A stretch of 64,000 bases of DNA. Origin: Arthrobacter sp. ISL-65 (lineage in GTDB: Bacteria > Actinomycetota > Actinomycetes > Actinomycetales > Micrococcaceae). The notes under the pieces were generated by a model. That model was not told where the DNA came from and ran no database searches. It worked only from the letters and a program-made list of their open reading frames with translations. The stretch spans positions 1-64,000 of the forward strand of contig NZ_JAGGPN010000001.1 in the NCBI RefSeq assembly GCF_018613795.1, in the 5' to 3' direction. The translations under genes were made by a program, and so were the position numbers. This document shows positions 37,100 to 45,870 of this stretch, one piece after another. Positions within the stretch are counted from its first letter, which is position 1, and every line of letters begins with the position of its first letter.

Positions 37100-38248
37100 T
37101 CAGGCGGCAGCCCGCCTGACGCTGACGGCCACCGTGAATTTGGGGTTCCGGCCCCTCACCGTGGTGGGACCAACCAGCCGTTCCAGCGCCGTCATGTAAC
37201 GCAGGTGGCTGTTGAATACCGTCCAGAGCTGGCCTCCGGGCGCCAGCACCCGGCCAGCTGCCTCGAAGAGCTTCAGCCCCGCCCCGGCGTGGACGCTGGA
37301 ACCGAGGTGGAACGGGGGGTTCAGCAGAATCAGGTCCGCGCTGCCGGCCGGAAGGGTGCTCATTGCGTCATCCTGGACAGCCGTGATGCTGGCTGCCAGG
37401 CCGTTGGCCCGGGCAGTTGCCCTTGCCGACGCCACTGCAGCCGCGGACCGGTCTGTGGCGATGACCTCGGCTCCGGGGTGCCGGCGGGCATACGTTGATG
37501 CCAGGATCCCGGTGCCGCAGCCCAGGTCCACGGCCTTGGCGGCGGCCGGGATCTGCGGCAGGAATGACAACAGGAAGCGGGTTCCAATGTCCAAACGGCT
37601 GCCTGCGAAAACGGCCCCGTGCGCGCAGATGTCCAGGTCGAGTTCGGCGTTGTGTTCCGTGACGGGGTACGGCGGTTTGCCTTCCGCACGTTTCGGGTCG
37701 GTGGCGAGGAGTAGCCGTGATTTTTGCCGGGCCAGTTGCGGCTGCACCGTACCGAAGTATTTGCCCAGCACGGCGTTCATGCCCAGCGACATGTGCTTGA
37801 CCCGGCCGCCGGCAAGCAAGACAGCGCCGGCAGGCGCGTGCCGGGCAACGGCGTCGGAAATTTCCTCGAGTTCGGCGAGGGTCTTGGGAAGCTGCAACAG
37901 CACCAGGTCCGCGCCGGCCAGCAGTTCGGCGCCGAGCGGCAGCTGTGCAAAGTCTCCCGAAACTCCCAGTGCCGCCGCATTGCTGCGCAGTGCCCGCTCC
38001 CCTGTGACCAGGTCCTGGTGCACCCTCACCTCGGCCGGCACCGGGCCGGTACCGCCGGCCAGCAGCCCGAGCGTGAGCGCCCCGTAGTTGTCCCCGATGA
38101 CGGCAACCCTGCTGTCCGCTGCGAGCCGATCCGCGGCGGCGTCCAGCAGGAGGGTGTCTGTGGCGTCCCACGCCTGGAGGTTGGCGGCCTCGACATCGGG
38201 GTGCCTTCGAAGCAAGCCCAGGACCTGCCCAAGACCGTTTTCTGTCAC
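37100..38248 (-). CDS. RlmG/RsmC-like rRNA guanine-N2 methyltransferase
   Basis: This is a 382-residue two-domain protein. The N-terminal half is a worn methyltransferase fold (VAVIGDNYGALTLGL). The C-terminal half has SAM motif I AVDLGCGTGILAS, an acidic residue in VIATDRSAAAV, and motif IV LILLNPPFH, the NPPF signature of guanine-N2 methylation of rRNA. It starts at GTG 38248. Which rRNA base it modifies is not clear from sequence. Confidence 0.85.
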   Translation of the reverse strand: MTENGLGQVLGLLRRHPDVEAANLQAWDATDTLLLDAAADRLAADSRVAVIGDNYGALTLGLLAGGTGPVPAEVRVHQDLVTGERALRSNAAALGVSGDFAQLPLGAELLAGADLVLLQLPKTLAELEEISDAVARHAPAGAVLLAGGRVKHMSLGMNAVLGKYFGTVQPQLARQKSRLLLATDPKRAEGKPPYPVTEHNAELDLDICAHGAVFAGSRLDIGTRFLLSFLPQIPAAAKAVDLGCGTGILASTYARRHPGAEVIATDRSAAAVASARATARANGLAASITAVQDDAMSTLPAGSADLILLNPPFHLGSSVHAGAGLKLFEAAGRVLAPGGQLWTVFNSHLRYMTALERLVGPTTVRGRNPKFTVAVSVRRAAA

Positions 38249-38305
38249 GTGGTGCCGCCGCCTCTTCCTTGCTGGTTGCCCGGGCAGAAATCCGCCCGTG
38301 CAAAT

Positions 38306-39463
38306 CTACCGCGGATCAGCCACGGCCGCGGAGGCTGACAGGAGTTTGAGGATTTCGGTCACCGCGGCCCGGCCGGCGCGGTTTGCGCCGATGGTGGAAG
38401 ACGACGGGCCGTAGCCCACCAGGTGCACCCGGGGTTCCGCGGCCACCTGCGTCCCTTCCATGGCAATCCCGCCGCCTGGTCCCCGCAGGTGCAGCGGCGC
38501 CAGGTGCTCCAGCTCGGCGCGGAACCCGGTGGCCCACAGGATCACATCCGCCGCGAGGAACCCGCCGTCCGCCAGCCGGACGCCGCCGGGTTCTATCGCT
38601 GTGAACATCGGCCGGCGGTCCAGCACGCCGCGCGCGGCTGCCGCCCGGAGAACCGGGGTCCAGATGAGCCCGGTGGCAGCCACAACGCTTTGCGGCGGCA
38701 GCCCCTGGCGTACCCGCTCTTCCACGAGTGCGACGGCGTCGTGCCCGGCTTGCCGGTCGAACCCGTCCCGCCATACAGGCTCGCGGCGCGTGAACCAGCT
38801 TGTCGTTGTGACCTTCGAGATTTCGTCCAGCAGCCCGACGGCGGAGATTCCGCCGCCCACCACGATGACGTGCAGCCCGCGGAACTCCTCTGCGGACACG
38901 TAGTCGGCGACATGCAACTGGCGGCCCTCGAACGTGAACTGGCCCGGATAGATCGGCCAAAAGGGCCTGGTCCAGGTTCCGGTGGCGTTGATGACTGCCC
39001 GGGCCGTCCAGCCGCCGACGGATGTGGTGATCCTAAGCCAGCCCGCCGGGTCAGCGTCCGCACGTTCAATGGCGAGCACCTTGACGGGCCGCTCGACGGC
39101 CAGCCCGACCTGCCTCTCGTAAGCGGCGAAGTAGCGGCTGAGGAATGCGGAGCTTGGTTCCGCCGGATCGACATCCGGCTGCGGTATTCCGGGAAGGTCA
39201 CTGATGCCGTTTACGGTGGCCATGAGCAGGCTTTTCCAGCGGTGCCGCCAGGCTCCGCCCGGCCCGTCCTCGGCGTCCAGCACCGCGTACGACCGCCCTG
39301 CACCGGCTGCCGTCACTGCACCACGTTGCTGTTCTGCTGCCGGGGCTGGCGTGAAGCCGCGGCGGGCCAGGTGGAAGGCGGCAGAGAGGCCGGCCTGCCC
39401 AGCTCCGATGACGACGACGTCGGCATTGCGGCTCGTTCCACCGCTTGCAGTGCTACCGCTCAA
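38306..39463 (-). CDS. FAD/NAD(P)-dependent monooxygenase-like oxidoreductase
   Basis: This is a 385-residue protein. The FAD motif VVVIGAGQAGLSAAFHLARRG is at residues about 16-36, a second dinucleotide motif VIVVGGGISAVGLLDEI is near 190, and DVILWATGFRAELEHL near the end is typical of flavin-containing monooxygenase-like proteins (CzcO type). It starts at TTG 39463. The substrate is unknown. Confidence 0.85.
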   Translation of the reverse strand: MSGSTASGGTSRNADVVVIGAGQAGLSAAFHLARRGFTPAPAAEQQRGAVTAAGAGRSYAVLDAEDGPGGAWRHRWKSLLMATVNGISDLPGIPQPDVDPAEPSSAFLSRYFAAYERQVGLAVERPVKVLAIERADADPAGWLRITTSVGGWTARAVINATGTWTRPFWPIYPGQFTFEGRQLHVADYVSAEEFRGLHVIVVGGGISAVGLLDEISKVTTTSWFTRREPVWRDGFDRQAGHDAVALVEERVRQGLPPQSVVAATGLIWTPVLRAAAARGVLDRRPMFTAIEPGGVRLADGGFLAADVILWATGFRAELEHLAPLHLRGPGGGIAMEGTQVAAEPRVHLVGYGPSSSTIGANRAGRAAVTEILKLLSASAAVADPR

Positions 39464-39552
39464 TAGTGCCGCTCCCCCGGCTCGCTCATCCGCCTCATGT
39501 CTTCATCCTAGGCGCCGTCCCGGCCCGGCTGGCGCGCGTCCTTGGCAAACGG

Positions 39553-39589
39553 AAGGCCCTCCTGGACACCGAGGTGCAGGAGGGCCCTT
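39553..39589 (-). terminator. Terminator hairpin after PGDDxGG-repeat gene 1
   Basis: A 12-13 base stem (AAGGGCCCTCCTG with its near complement) lies 49 bases past the stop. Between them the word GACGACTGA, which contains the stop codon, occurs three times in tandem. Confidence 0.5.
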
Positions 39590-39637
39590 CGGGCTATTAG
39601 TCGCTTGCTTGCTCAGTCGTCTTGCTCAGTCGTCTTT

Positions 39638-40285
39638 TCAGTCGTCGCTGCCGTGGCCGCCGCTGCCTCCGCTGTCGTCGCCAGGCTCAACGCCCTTGCG
39701 ATCGCCGCCCTTGTCGTCGCCGGGCTCAACAGCCTTACGGTCGCCGCCCTTGTCGTCGCCGGGCTCGGGTGTTGTCCGAAGTCCACCGTGGTCATCGCCG
39801 GGTTCAGCTACCCGCGGCGCCTGGTCTGAGCGGAGACCGCCGTTGTCGTCGCCGGGCTCGGGGGCGGCCCGGAGGCCTCCCTTGTCGTCGCCAGGTTCAA
39901 CGGAGAGGGAGCCGCTGCCAACGAAGTTTTCTGCAGGCGCTGCCACGCTTCCGCCGTTGTCGTCGCCGGGCTCAGGGGTGGTCCGGAGCCCTCCCTTGTC
40001 GTCACCGGCTTCCGCAGGCTTGGAAGCTTTCTTGGCGGCCGATGCCTTCTTGTCGTCGGCTTGGGTGTCATCGCTGGACTTGGCGGCTGGCTTGGGTGTG
40101 GCCTTGGCGGAACTGACCGCGGGGGCGGAGGTTCTCGTGGCGGAGTCGTCCGTTACGAGGACGTTCCTGGCGTCGTCACTGGTACCCGTGCCGGTGTTGC
40201 TCAGCGACTGGGTGGTGGCGAAGGCGGCGCCTCCGGTGAGGAGGACGCCGGCGACGGATAATGCGAGGGCTGCTCTTGTTTTCAT
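39638..40285 (-). CDS. Secreted protein with eight GDDxGG repeats
   Basis: The 215-residue protein has a signal peptide MKTRAALALSVAGVLLTGGAAFA and then an Ala/Lys/Ser-rich spacer. The last about 125 residues repeat (V/P)EPGDD(K/N/H/S)GG(L/D)R; GDDxGG occurs eight times. The repeats are acidic and glycine-rich and may bind divalent cations. No folded domain is recognised. The paralogue at 40534-41067 shares the signal peptide, two repeat units and the promoter layout. Both seem to be single-gene units with their own promoters. Confidence 0.75.
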   Translation of the reverse strand: MKTRAALALSVAGVLLTGGAAFATTQSLSNTGTGTSDDARNVLVTDDSATRTSAPAVSSAKATPKPAAKSSDDTQADDKKASAAKKASKPAEAGDDKGGLRTTPEPGDDNGGSVAAPAENFVGSGSLSVEPGDDKGGLRAAPEPGDDNGGLRSDQAPRVAEPGDDHGGLRTTPEPGDDKGGDRKAVEPGDDKGGDRKGVEPGDDSGGSGGHGSDD

Positions 40286-40330
40286 GGCTCCACACTAGGA
40301 ACTCGCCGTCGAGGATAGGTGTAAAGGAAA

Positions 40331-40348
40331 TCCAAGACTTGTCCAAGA
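40331..40348 (-). promoter_or_regulatory. Direct-repeat operator before repeat-protein gene 1
   Basis: On the minus strand TCTTGGA occurs twice with starts 11 bases apart (TCTTGGACAAGTCTTGGA). It lies 46-63 bases before the ATG at 40285. An 11-base direct repeat just upstream of the -35 position is the usual site of OmpR/PhoB-type response regulators. TAGTGT 6 bases before the ATG is a likely -10, so the mRNA would be leaderless. Confidence 0.55.
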
Positions 40349-40533
40349 TTGCCGGTAAGGTCCTCCCCCAACCCGGACCGCCCTCCCGCGGCCGCGCGGC
40401 GGCCATCCGCCGCGGCACAGGACGGAGTGCCGAGTCAGGTGAGACGGGTCAGACAGGGAGGAACGCAAGGCAAGAAGGCGGGCAGGAAACGGTGCGCCGG
40501 CATGAAAAGAGCCTGCGTGAACAGACCGGCGGG

Positions 40534-41067
40534 TCAGTCGTCGGCGCCGTGGCCGCCGCTGTCATCGCCGGGCTCCGGCGCCTTCCGCAGGCCGCCCTTG
40601 TCATCCCCTGGCTCAACGGGGACCATGCCGCCCGGGACGGGGACGGGCTGAACGGTCACCGCTCCACCGGCTGACCCGCCACCGGGGCCGGAGGACGACG
40701 GTGCCGCCGCGGAACCGCCTGCATTCCCGGGCGCTGTGGCCGGGGCAGATTTTGCCGGATTCGATTTCGCTGCGTTTGATGATGCCGCTGCACCGGACTT
40801 CGCGGAGCCCGGCTTTGCGGGGCTGGATTTCGCCGGGGTGGCCCCCTTCTGTCCACCTGCTGGCGTGCCTGTTGCCTGTGGTGTGGCCCTCGGTCCATCG
40901 CTGGTGCCAGGAACGGGCGGCACGGCGCCATCCGGCAGGAGGACGATGTTGGCATTGCCGGTGCCTGGGGGCGGAACGTTCAGCACCTGCGTATTGACGG
41001 CAAGTGCCGCCGAGCCCGCTGCGAGTATGCCTGCAACGGACAGCACCAGGGCCGCTCCCGTTTTCAT
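40534..41067 (-). CDS. Secreted low-complexity protein with two GDDxGG repeats
   Basis: The 177-residue protein has the signal peptide MKTGAALVLSVAGILAAGSAALA, a segment VLNVPPPGTGNANIVLLPDG, then a long Ala/Ser/Pro/Lys-rich stretch with repeated K(S/P)xPAKS words, and ends EPGDDKGGLRKAPEPGDDSGGHGADD. It is the paralogue of the 39638-40285 product, with a different middle and fewer repeats. It is likely exported. Function is unknown. Confidence 0.72.
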   Translation of the reverse strand: MKTGAALVLSVAGILAAGSAALAVNTQVLNVPPPGTGNANIVLLPDGAVPPVPGTSDGPRATPQATGTPAGGQKGATPAKSSPAKPGSAKSGAAASSNAAKSNPAKSAPATAPGNAGGSAAAPSSSGPGGGSAGGAVTVQPVPVPGGMVPVEPGDDKGGLRKAPEPGDDSGGHGADD

Positions 41068-41112
41068 GGCTCCACTCTAGGGGCAGGGCGGGAAAGACGC
41101 GCCCAAGGAACA

Positions 41113-41130
41113 TCCAAGATTCGTCAAAGA
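41113..41130 (-). promoter_or_regulatory. Direct-repeat operator before repeat-protein gene 2
   Basis: On the minus strand TCTTTGA and TCTTGGA occur with starts 11 bases apart, again 46-63 bases before the ATG (41067), exactly as in front of the paralogue. TAGAGT 6 bases before the ATG is the likely -10. Confidence 0.55.
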
Positions 41131-41152
41131 TCGCGGTACCGGCAGTGGGTTA

Positions 41153-41199
41153 AACGAGAAAAGCCGCCGGATCACGGTCGATTCCATGATCAGGCGGCT
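41153..41199 (-). terminator. Terminator after tRNA-Ala copy 1
   Basis: AGCCGCCTGATCA and TGATCCGGCGGCT pair on the minus strand, followed by TTTTCTCGTTT. It is a standard intrinsic terminator directly after the tRNA. Confidence 0.75.
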
Positions 41200-41202
41200 A
41201 CT

Positions 41203-41278
41203 TGGTGGAGCTGAGGGGACTCGAACCCCTGACCCCCTGCATGCCATGCAGGTGCGCTACCAGCTGCGCCACAGCCCC
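41203..41278 (-). tRNA. tRNA-Ala(GGC), CCA encoded
   Basis: On the minus strand GGGGCTG pairs with CAGCTCC (one G-U) as acceptor, the D-arm is GCGC-AGCTGGTA-GCGC, the anticodon stem CCTGC/GCAGG holds loop ATGGCAT with anticodon GGC, and the T-arm is AGGGG-TTCGAGT-CCCCT. The 3' end is followed by CCA in the DNA. Confidence 0.95.
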
Positions 41279-41420
41279 AAGCTGTTCCCTCCGGAATCTT
41301 TGCGTTTTCCCGAAGCAACCCGACCAGCGTAGTCCAGAAATCGCCAAGATGCGAATCAGCAACATGTGGCTTCGGTCACATTCCCCCGGCACCCGAAGCC
41401 CGGCTGGCGCCACTTTCCGG

Positions 41421-41459
41421 CAAAGAAAAATCCGCCGGAATCTTTCGATTCCAGCGGAT
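41421..41459 (-). terminator. Terminator after tRNA-Ala copy 2
   Basis: On the minus strand ATCCGCTGGAATC and GATTCCGGCGGAT pair around a GAAA loop and are followed by TTTTCTTT. So the two tRNA genes are ended separately. Confidence 0.8.
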
Positions 41460-41466
41460 CATCAGG

Positions 41467-41539
41467 TGGAGCTGAGGGGACTCGAACCCCTGACCCCCTG
41501 CATGCCATGCAGGTGCGCTACCAGCTGCGCCACAGCCCC
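41467..41539 (-). tRNA. tRNA-Ala(GGC), CCA not encoded
   Basis: The sequence of the 73-base body matches copy 1 base for base, including anticodon GGC. The bases after the discriminator are CCT rather than CCA, so this copy needs the CCA-adding enzyme. Confidence 0.95.
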
Positions 41540-41671
41540 ATATTCTTGCTGCTTCAGGCCTCACGCTATGCCAGTGGCATCCGTACTTCTGTTCGGATCT
41601 CTCCGAAGCAACTCAAATATCTTAGAACAGCGTTTCCGAAAATTCCAAATCGGGCATATTCGGTCCCCTCG

Positions 41672-42073
41672 CTACTCCTGCTCGGCGGCTGCAGCGGCCT
41701 TTGCCGAAGCGTCGTCTCCCAGCTGCAGGTCCACCACCGGGCAGTCCTTCCAGAGACGTTCCAGGGCATAGAAGACGCGGTCTTCCTCATGCTGAACGTG
41801 GATGACGACGTCTGCGTAATCCAGCAGGACCCACCGGCCGGCCGAACGGCCTTCCCGGCGGACCGGGCGGAGATCCTGCTTGGTGAGTTCCTCTTCAATG
41901 CCGTCGACTATCGCGTTGACCTGGCGTTCGCTGGGTGCTGAGGCAATGAGGAACACGTCAGCCAAAGCCAGGCGTTCGCTGACGTCAAGGGCGACGATGT
42001 TTTGGGCAATCTTGTCCGCCGCGGCCCTGGCTGCGTGCCGGGCTATGGTGACGGACGATTCGGATGCGGTCAC
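41672..42073 (-). CDS. rsfS: Ribosome silencing factor RsfS
   Basis: The 133-residue protein has LDVSERLALADVFLIASAPSERQVNAIVDGIEEEL and the conserved GRWVLLDYADVVIHVQHEEDRVFYALERLWKD. RsfS binds ribosomal protein L14 and blocks subunit joining in slow growth. It starts at GTG 42073. It follows nadD and the membrane-anchored protein on the same strand, the usual actinobacterial order. Confidence 0.95.
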   Translation of the reverse strand: MTASESSVTIARHAARAAADKIAQNIVALDVSERLALADVFLIASAPSERQVNAIVDGIEEELTKQDLRPVRREGRSAGRWVLLDYADVVIHVQHEEDRVFYALERLWKDCPVVDLQLGDDASAKAAAAAEQE

Positions 42074-42123
42074 GGGACTCCTTGTGGTGATGAAAAAAGC
42101 GTAGGTGGTGGTACTGGCTGAAG

Positions 42124-43491
42124 TCAGCGTGAAAGGCCGCTGATGATCATGATGATGCCGGCAATGAGGGCGATTGCGCCGAGCGCCAGGACGCCAAGCT
42201 GGATCAGCCTCAGCCGGTTGGCCCGGGCGAGTCCGGCGGTGGCCGCGTCCAGGGGTTCCAGCCCGTAGGCAGATTTCGCGGACACTGGCTGCAGCGCCGT
42301 CACGTCTTCGCCGGACTCGTCGGTCCAGGCCGCATTCTGGCGGGCCCCGGCCGGAGGCGCTGCCGCCGAGCGCGCCGCCGCTTCCGCCCGGGCAATGACC
42401 CGCGACCGTCCGGTGGACGGCGCACTTGGGCGGGACGCTTTGGCTGTCCGGTTGCCACGCGCCGGAACCCGCGGACCAGGGTTGGTCACCACGGGAACAT
42501 GCGAGGTGGCCGGCCGCTTCATGACGGGACGGTCCACACCAGGCACCTGTTCAAATTCCAGCGGCGTCACCATGGCGAGGTTGCTGGCGGTGGACGGACC
42601 ATTTTGTCCGCTCTGCTGGGGCGTGTTCTGTTCGGCAAGCTTCTGCTTGGCCATGGCCCGCTTGTTGAGCACAGCGGCCCGTTCGGCCAAGGCGATCTGT
42701 TGGGCCAGGATGTCCGGATCCACGGCTTCAGGATCCGTCGCCGCGATGTGTTCCATCTTGGCGATCTGGTTCTTGGCCTGTTCGGCGAGGAGGGTACGGG
42801 CTTCAAGGGCCTGCTCCACGGTCATGCCCTCGGGCAGCCCGTCCCTTGCCGGCGTCGCGGGCCGCGGACCCGGACCGCTGGAGGGCTGGCCAGCCGGCTT
42901 GGACCCGGTGGGTGGAGCGGTTTTGCCGGCCGTACCGGAAGAAGAGTCAGGCGAAGAATGGGGCGGTTTCCCGGTGGGGGCGCCGCCGTCGGCCGGTGGC
43001 ACAACGGGCATTGCCGAGGTAACCGCCTGCTCCTTGAGCTGCATCAGCCGCAGCTGGCGGCGCGTCGGCGGGCCGCCGCCGGAAAGCTGCTCTTCCTTTT
43101 CGGACAGCTCCTTGATGGTCCGCAGCGCGGCCCTGTCGCGGGCACGGATCTGGGACGAGCGTTCGGCGGCTGACCCTGCTGGCGGGGAGTCCACGAGGCC
43201 CGGCGCCACCCGGCGCACACGTTCAGTGGCATTTGCCTGCCTGCCGTCTCCGGCGGGACGCGAAGAGTCCGTCTTTTCCGGGCCGGCCGGAGCTGGCGTG
43301 CCCGGGCCTGCGGAGGCCGGGCGCTTCGAAGCAGCCGGGTTTGAGGCGGGAGCCTTTGAAGCAGGCGGTTTTGAGGCAGGGGCTAAATCGCCGGCACCCG
43401 GAGGGGCGGCGTTCCGGTTCTGGGCCAGGGCTTCATCCCGGGCTTTGCGCAGTTCTCGGCGACTACGGATCGGTTGCTGTTCCTGACTCAT
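42124..43491 (-). CDS. Low-complexity protein with C-terminal membrane anchor
   Basis: From ATG 43491, 8 bases past the nadD stop, the product is 455 residues. It starts SQEQQPIRSRRELRKARDEAL, has long Ala/Pro/Ser/Gly-rich disordered stretches with short charged helices (AEQAKNQIAKMEHIAATDPEAVD), and ends with one membrane span LIQLGVLALGAIALIAGIIMII. The long frame to 43725 overlaps nadD and is not used. Such proteins stand between nadD and rsfS in Arthrobacter; function is unknown. Confidence 0.7.
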   Translation of the reverse strand: MSQEQQPIRSRRELRKARDEALAQNRNAAPPGAGDLAPASKPPASKAPASNPAASKRPASAGPGTPAPAGPEKTDSSRPAGDGRQANATERVRRVAPGLVDSPPAGSAAERSSQIRARDRAALRTIKELSEKEEQLSGGGPPTRRQLRLMQLKEQAVTSAMPVVPPADGGAPTGKPPHSSPDSSSGTAGKTAPPTGSKPAGQPSSGPGPRPATPARDGLPEGMTVEQALEARTLLAEQAKNQIAKMEHIAATDPEAVDPDILAQQIALAERAAVLNKRAMAKQKLAEQNTPQQSGQNGPSTASNLAMVTPLEFEQVPGVDRPVMKRPATSHVPVVTNPGPRVPARGNRTAKASRPSAPSTGRSRVIARAEAAARSAAAPPAGARQNAAWTDESGEDVTALQPVSAKSAYGLEPLDAATAGLARANRLRLIQLGVLALGAIALIAGIIMIISGLSR

Positions 43492-43498
43492 CTCAAAC

Positions 43499-44116
43499 TC
43501 ATTCAGTGCTGGCTGGATCGTTTGTCTCGGTAGTTTCGGAGCTGCTGTTCCCGGCGGGTGCGGCGTAGAGTCCGTATTTCGCGATGTACTGCACCACTCC
43601 GTCCGGCACCAGATACCACACCGGGTTATGGGCAGCAACGCGGGCGCGGCAGTCTGTTGAGGAGATCGCCATGGCGGGGACCTCGAGCAGGCTGACGTCC
43701 TTTCGGCCCATGCCGTCGAGCTCATGGCCTGGCCGGGTAACGCCCACGAAGTGGGCCAGCGACCAGAGCTCGTCGATGTCCTTCCACGACAGGATTTGTG
43801 CCAGGGCGTCGGCGCCGGTGATGAAGAACAGGTCGGCGTCGGGCCGCTGCGTACGCAGATCCCGGAGGGTGTCGATGGTGTACGTGGGACCGGGACGGTC
43901 CACGTCTACCCGGCTTACGGTGAAACGCGGGTTCGACGCCGTCGCGATGACCGTCATCAGATAACGGTGCTCGGGTTCGCTGACCTGCTTGCTGGACTTC
44001 TGCCACGGTTGGCCGGTGGGGACAAACACGACTTCATCGAGCCCGAACTTGTCGGCCACCTCGCTGGCGGCCACAAGGTGGCCGTGATGGATGGGATCAA
44101 AGGTCCCGCCCATCAC
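43499..44116 (-). CDS. nadD: Nicotinate-nucleotide adenylyltransferase NadD
   Basis: The 205-residue protein has the nucleotidyltransferase motif [15 protein letters not shown] at the start and ISSTDCRAR near the end, both for ATP. It makes nicotinate adenine dinucleotide in NAD synthesis. The frame starts at GTG 44116 just before the motif; relatives usually have about 10 more residues, and the same frame reads QRRLRLG upstream without a standard start codon, so an unusual start such as ATT or CTG is possible. Confidence 0.95.
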   Translation of the reverse strand: MMGGTFDPIHHGHLVAASEVADKFGLDEVVFVPTGQPWQKSSKQVSEPEHRYLMTVIATASNPRFTVSRVDVDRPGPTYTIDTLRDLRTQRPDADLFFITGADALAQILSWKDIDELWSLAHFVGVTRPGHELDGMGRKDVSLLEVPAMAISSTDCRARVAAHNPVWYLVPDGVVQYIAKYGLYAAPAGNSSSETTETNDPASTE

Positions 44117-44168
44117 GCCCAGCCGCAGCCGGCGCTGCGTATCCTTGTGGTGCAGTGCGGAGGAAATG

Positions 44169-44393
44169 TTAGTGGCCCTGGCCGTGGTCGTGCTTGTTGG
44201 GGTGCTGGCGGTGCGGGTCAGCGTGCTCGTCCACCGCAGAGTGACGGTTGCCCAGGTTGCCGTAGGAGAGGGTAATGAACATCAGCAGCACAAGGATGGC
44301 AAACATCGAGATGCCGAAGACCCATGGCTCGGCCCACAAGGGCGCCCTCTCCTCGTGTTCGGCAACTGACGCGGCAATCTGCTGGAGCAGCAT
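44169..44393 (-). CDS. Small single-span membrane protein
   Basis: The 74-residue protein has one membrane segment [21 protein letters not shown] and a His-rich C-terminus ([26 protein letters not shown]) that could bind metal. AGGGGAGA stands 3-4 bases before the ATG. Its place between proA and nadD is common in Arthrobacter. Function is unknown. Confidence 0.75.
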   Translation of the reverse strand: MLLQQIAASVAEHEERAPLWAEPWVFGISMFAILVLLMFITLSYGNLGNRHSAVDEHADPHRQHPNKHDHGQGH

Positions 44394-44494
44394 TTTCTCC
44401 CCTAGGAATAAAAGGATGACAACGGCGGAGAGATTCCCGCCGGTTCGGACTTCTTTACTATGTTACCGCTATGTCAGGAGCGGTTTCCGCGATG

Positions 44495-45847
44495 TTAATC
44501 GCGGACCTGGCCCTCGCCCTGGACAATCCATTTGGTGGTTGTCAGCTCGGTCAGGCCCATCGGGCCGCGGGCGTGAAGCTTCTGGGTGGAAATGCCGACC
44601 TCGGCACCCAGGCCCAGTTCGCCGCCGTCGGTAAACCGCGTGGACGCGTTGACTATGACGGCAGCGGAATCGATTTCCGCGATGAAACGCTCTGCGTTTC
44701 GCAGGTCATTAGTCAGGATGGCTTCGGTGTGTCCAGTCGACCACGTGCGGATGTGCTTCACGGCGTCGTCCAGGCTGTCCACCATGGCCACGGCCAGGTC
44801 CAGGTCCATGTACTCCGTGGCCCAGTCGTCTTCCGTTGCCGGCAGGGATTCCACCGAAGCGGGAAGCGCTGCCCGCACGCGGTCATCGGCGTGCAGCCGG
44901 ACTCCCGCTTTGTTCAGGGCTGCGGCGACCGCGGGCAGAACCGTGGAGCCGGAGTGCACGAGGAGCGTCTCCACCGTGTTGCAGACGCTGGGCCGCTGCG
45001 TCTTGGAGTTGAGGAGGATCTCCACCGCCATGTCTTCACTGGCTGACTCGTCGATGAAGATGTGAACGTTCCCCTCGCCGGTCTCGATGACCGGCACGGA
45101 GGAGTTGTTGACGACGGTCTGGATCAGTTCACGGCCGCCGCGCGGGATCAGCACGTCCACGCGCCCGCGGGCACGCATGAGCACGTTGGCGCCCTCGCGG
45201 CCGAACTGGTCCACGGTCTGCACGGCATCCGCCGGCAGGCCCACGGACTCCAAAGCGTCGCGCAGCACGCGGATGAGGGCTTCGTTGGTGAAGGCTGCTG
45301 CCGAACCGCCGCGGAGGATCACGGCGTTGCCGCTCTTGAGGGCCAGGCCGGCGATGTCCACGGTCACGTTCGGACGAGCCTCGTAAATCGCGGCAACCAC
45401 GCCCATGGGGACGTTGACCTGGCGCAGGCGCAGGCCGTTGGGCAGGGTCTGGCCGCGCACCACATTGCCCACGGGATCGGGCAGACCGGCCAGGTTTTCC
45501 AGGGCGGCGGCGAGGGCGGCAATGCGGGTTTCGTTGAGGGTCAGCCGGTCCAGGAGGGCGGCGGACGTGCCGTTGGCGCGGCCCGCTTCCACGTCCTTGG
45601 TGTTCGCGGCCAGGATCTGCTGCTTGTTCGCGAGCAGGGCGTCCCCGATGGCGCGCAGGGCCTTGTCTTTCCAGGCCCGGTTGGCGCGGCCCATGCTGCG
45701 GGCGGCCTGGCGGGAACGGTCGGCGATCGCGTACACGGCGGACTCGATCTCAGCCGGTGTGGGCTGCCTGTCTTCCGGCAGGGTGGGGACCGTCGTAGCG
45801 TCGTTGGATGTCTCAGCTGCTTGGTTCATCAGTGCCTCAGTCATCAT
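44495..45847 (-). CDS. proA: Glutamate-5-semialdehyde dehydrogenase ProA
   Basis: The 450-residue protein is an aldehyde dehydrogenase fold with the catalytic Cys in QRPSVCNTVETLL, and VAAIYEARPNVTVDIAGLALKSGNAVILRGG typical of gamma-glutamyl phosphate reductases. It is the second step of proline synthesis. It follows proB with 23 bases between. Confidence 0.96.
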   Translation of the reverse strand: MMTEALMNQAAETSNDATTVPTLPEDRQPTPAEIESAVYAIADRSRQAARSMGRANRAWKDKALRAIGDALLANKQQILAANTKDVEAGRANGTSAALLDRLTLNETRIAALAAALENLAGLPDPVGNVVRGQTLPNGLRLRQVNVPMGVVAAIYEARPNVTVDIAGLALKSGNAVILRGGSAAAFTNEALIRVLRDALESVGLPADAVQTVDQFGREGANVLMRARGRVDVLIPRGGRELIQTVVNNSSVPVIETGEGNVHIFIDESASEDMAVEILLNSKTQRPSVCNTVETLLVHSGSTVLPAVAAALNKAGVRLHADDRVRAALPASVESLPATEDDWATEYMDLDLAVAMVDSLDDAVKHIRTWSTGHTEAILTNDLRNAERFIAEIDSAAVIVNASTRFTDGGELGLGAEVGISTQKLHARGPMGLTELTTTKWIVQGEGQVRD

Positions 45848-45870
45848 TCAAGTCTAGGCGAGTCCGGCGC

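Noticed and set aside
41202..41771. 189-residue plus-strand frame across the tRNA genes
   Set aside because: It translates both tRNA antisense strands (repeated VELRGLEPLTPCMPCRCATSCA), a well-known annotation artefact.
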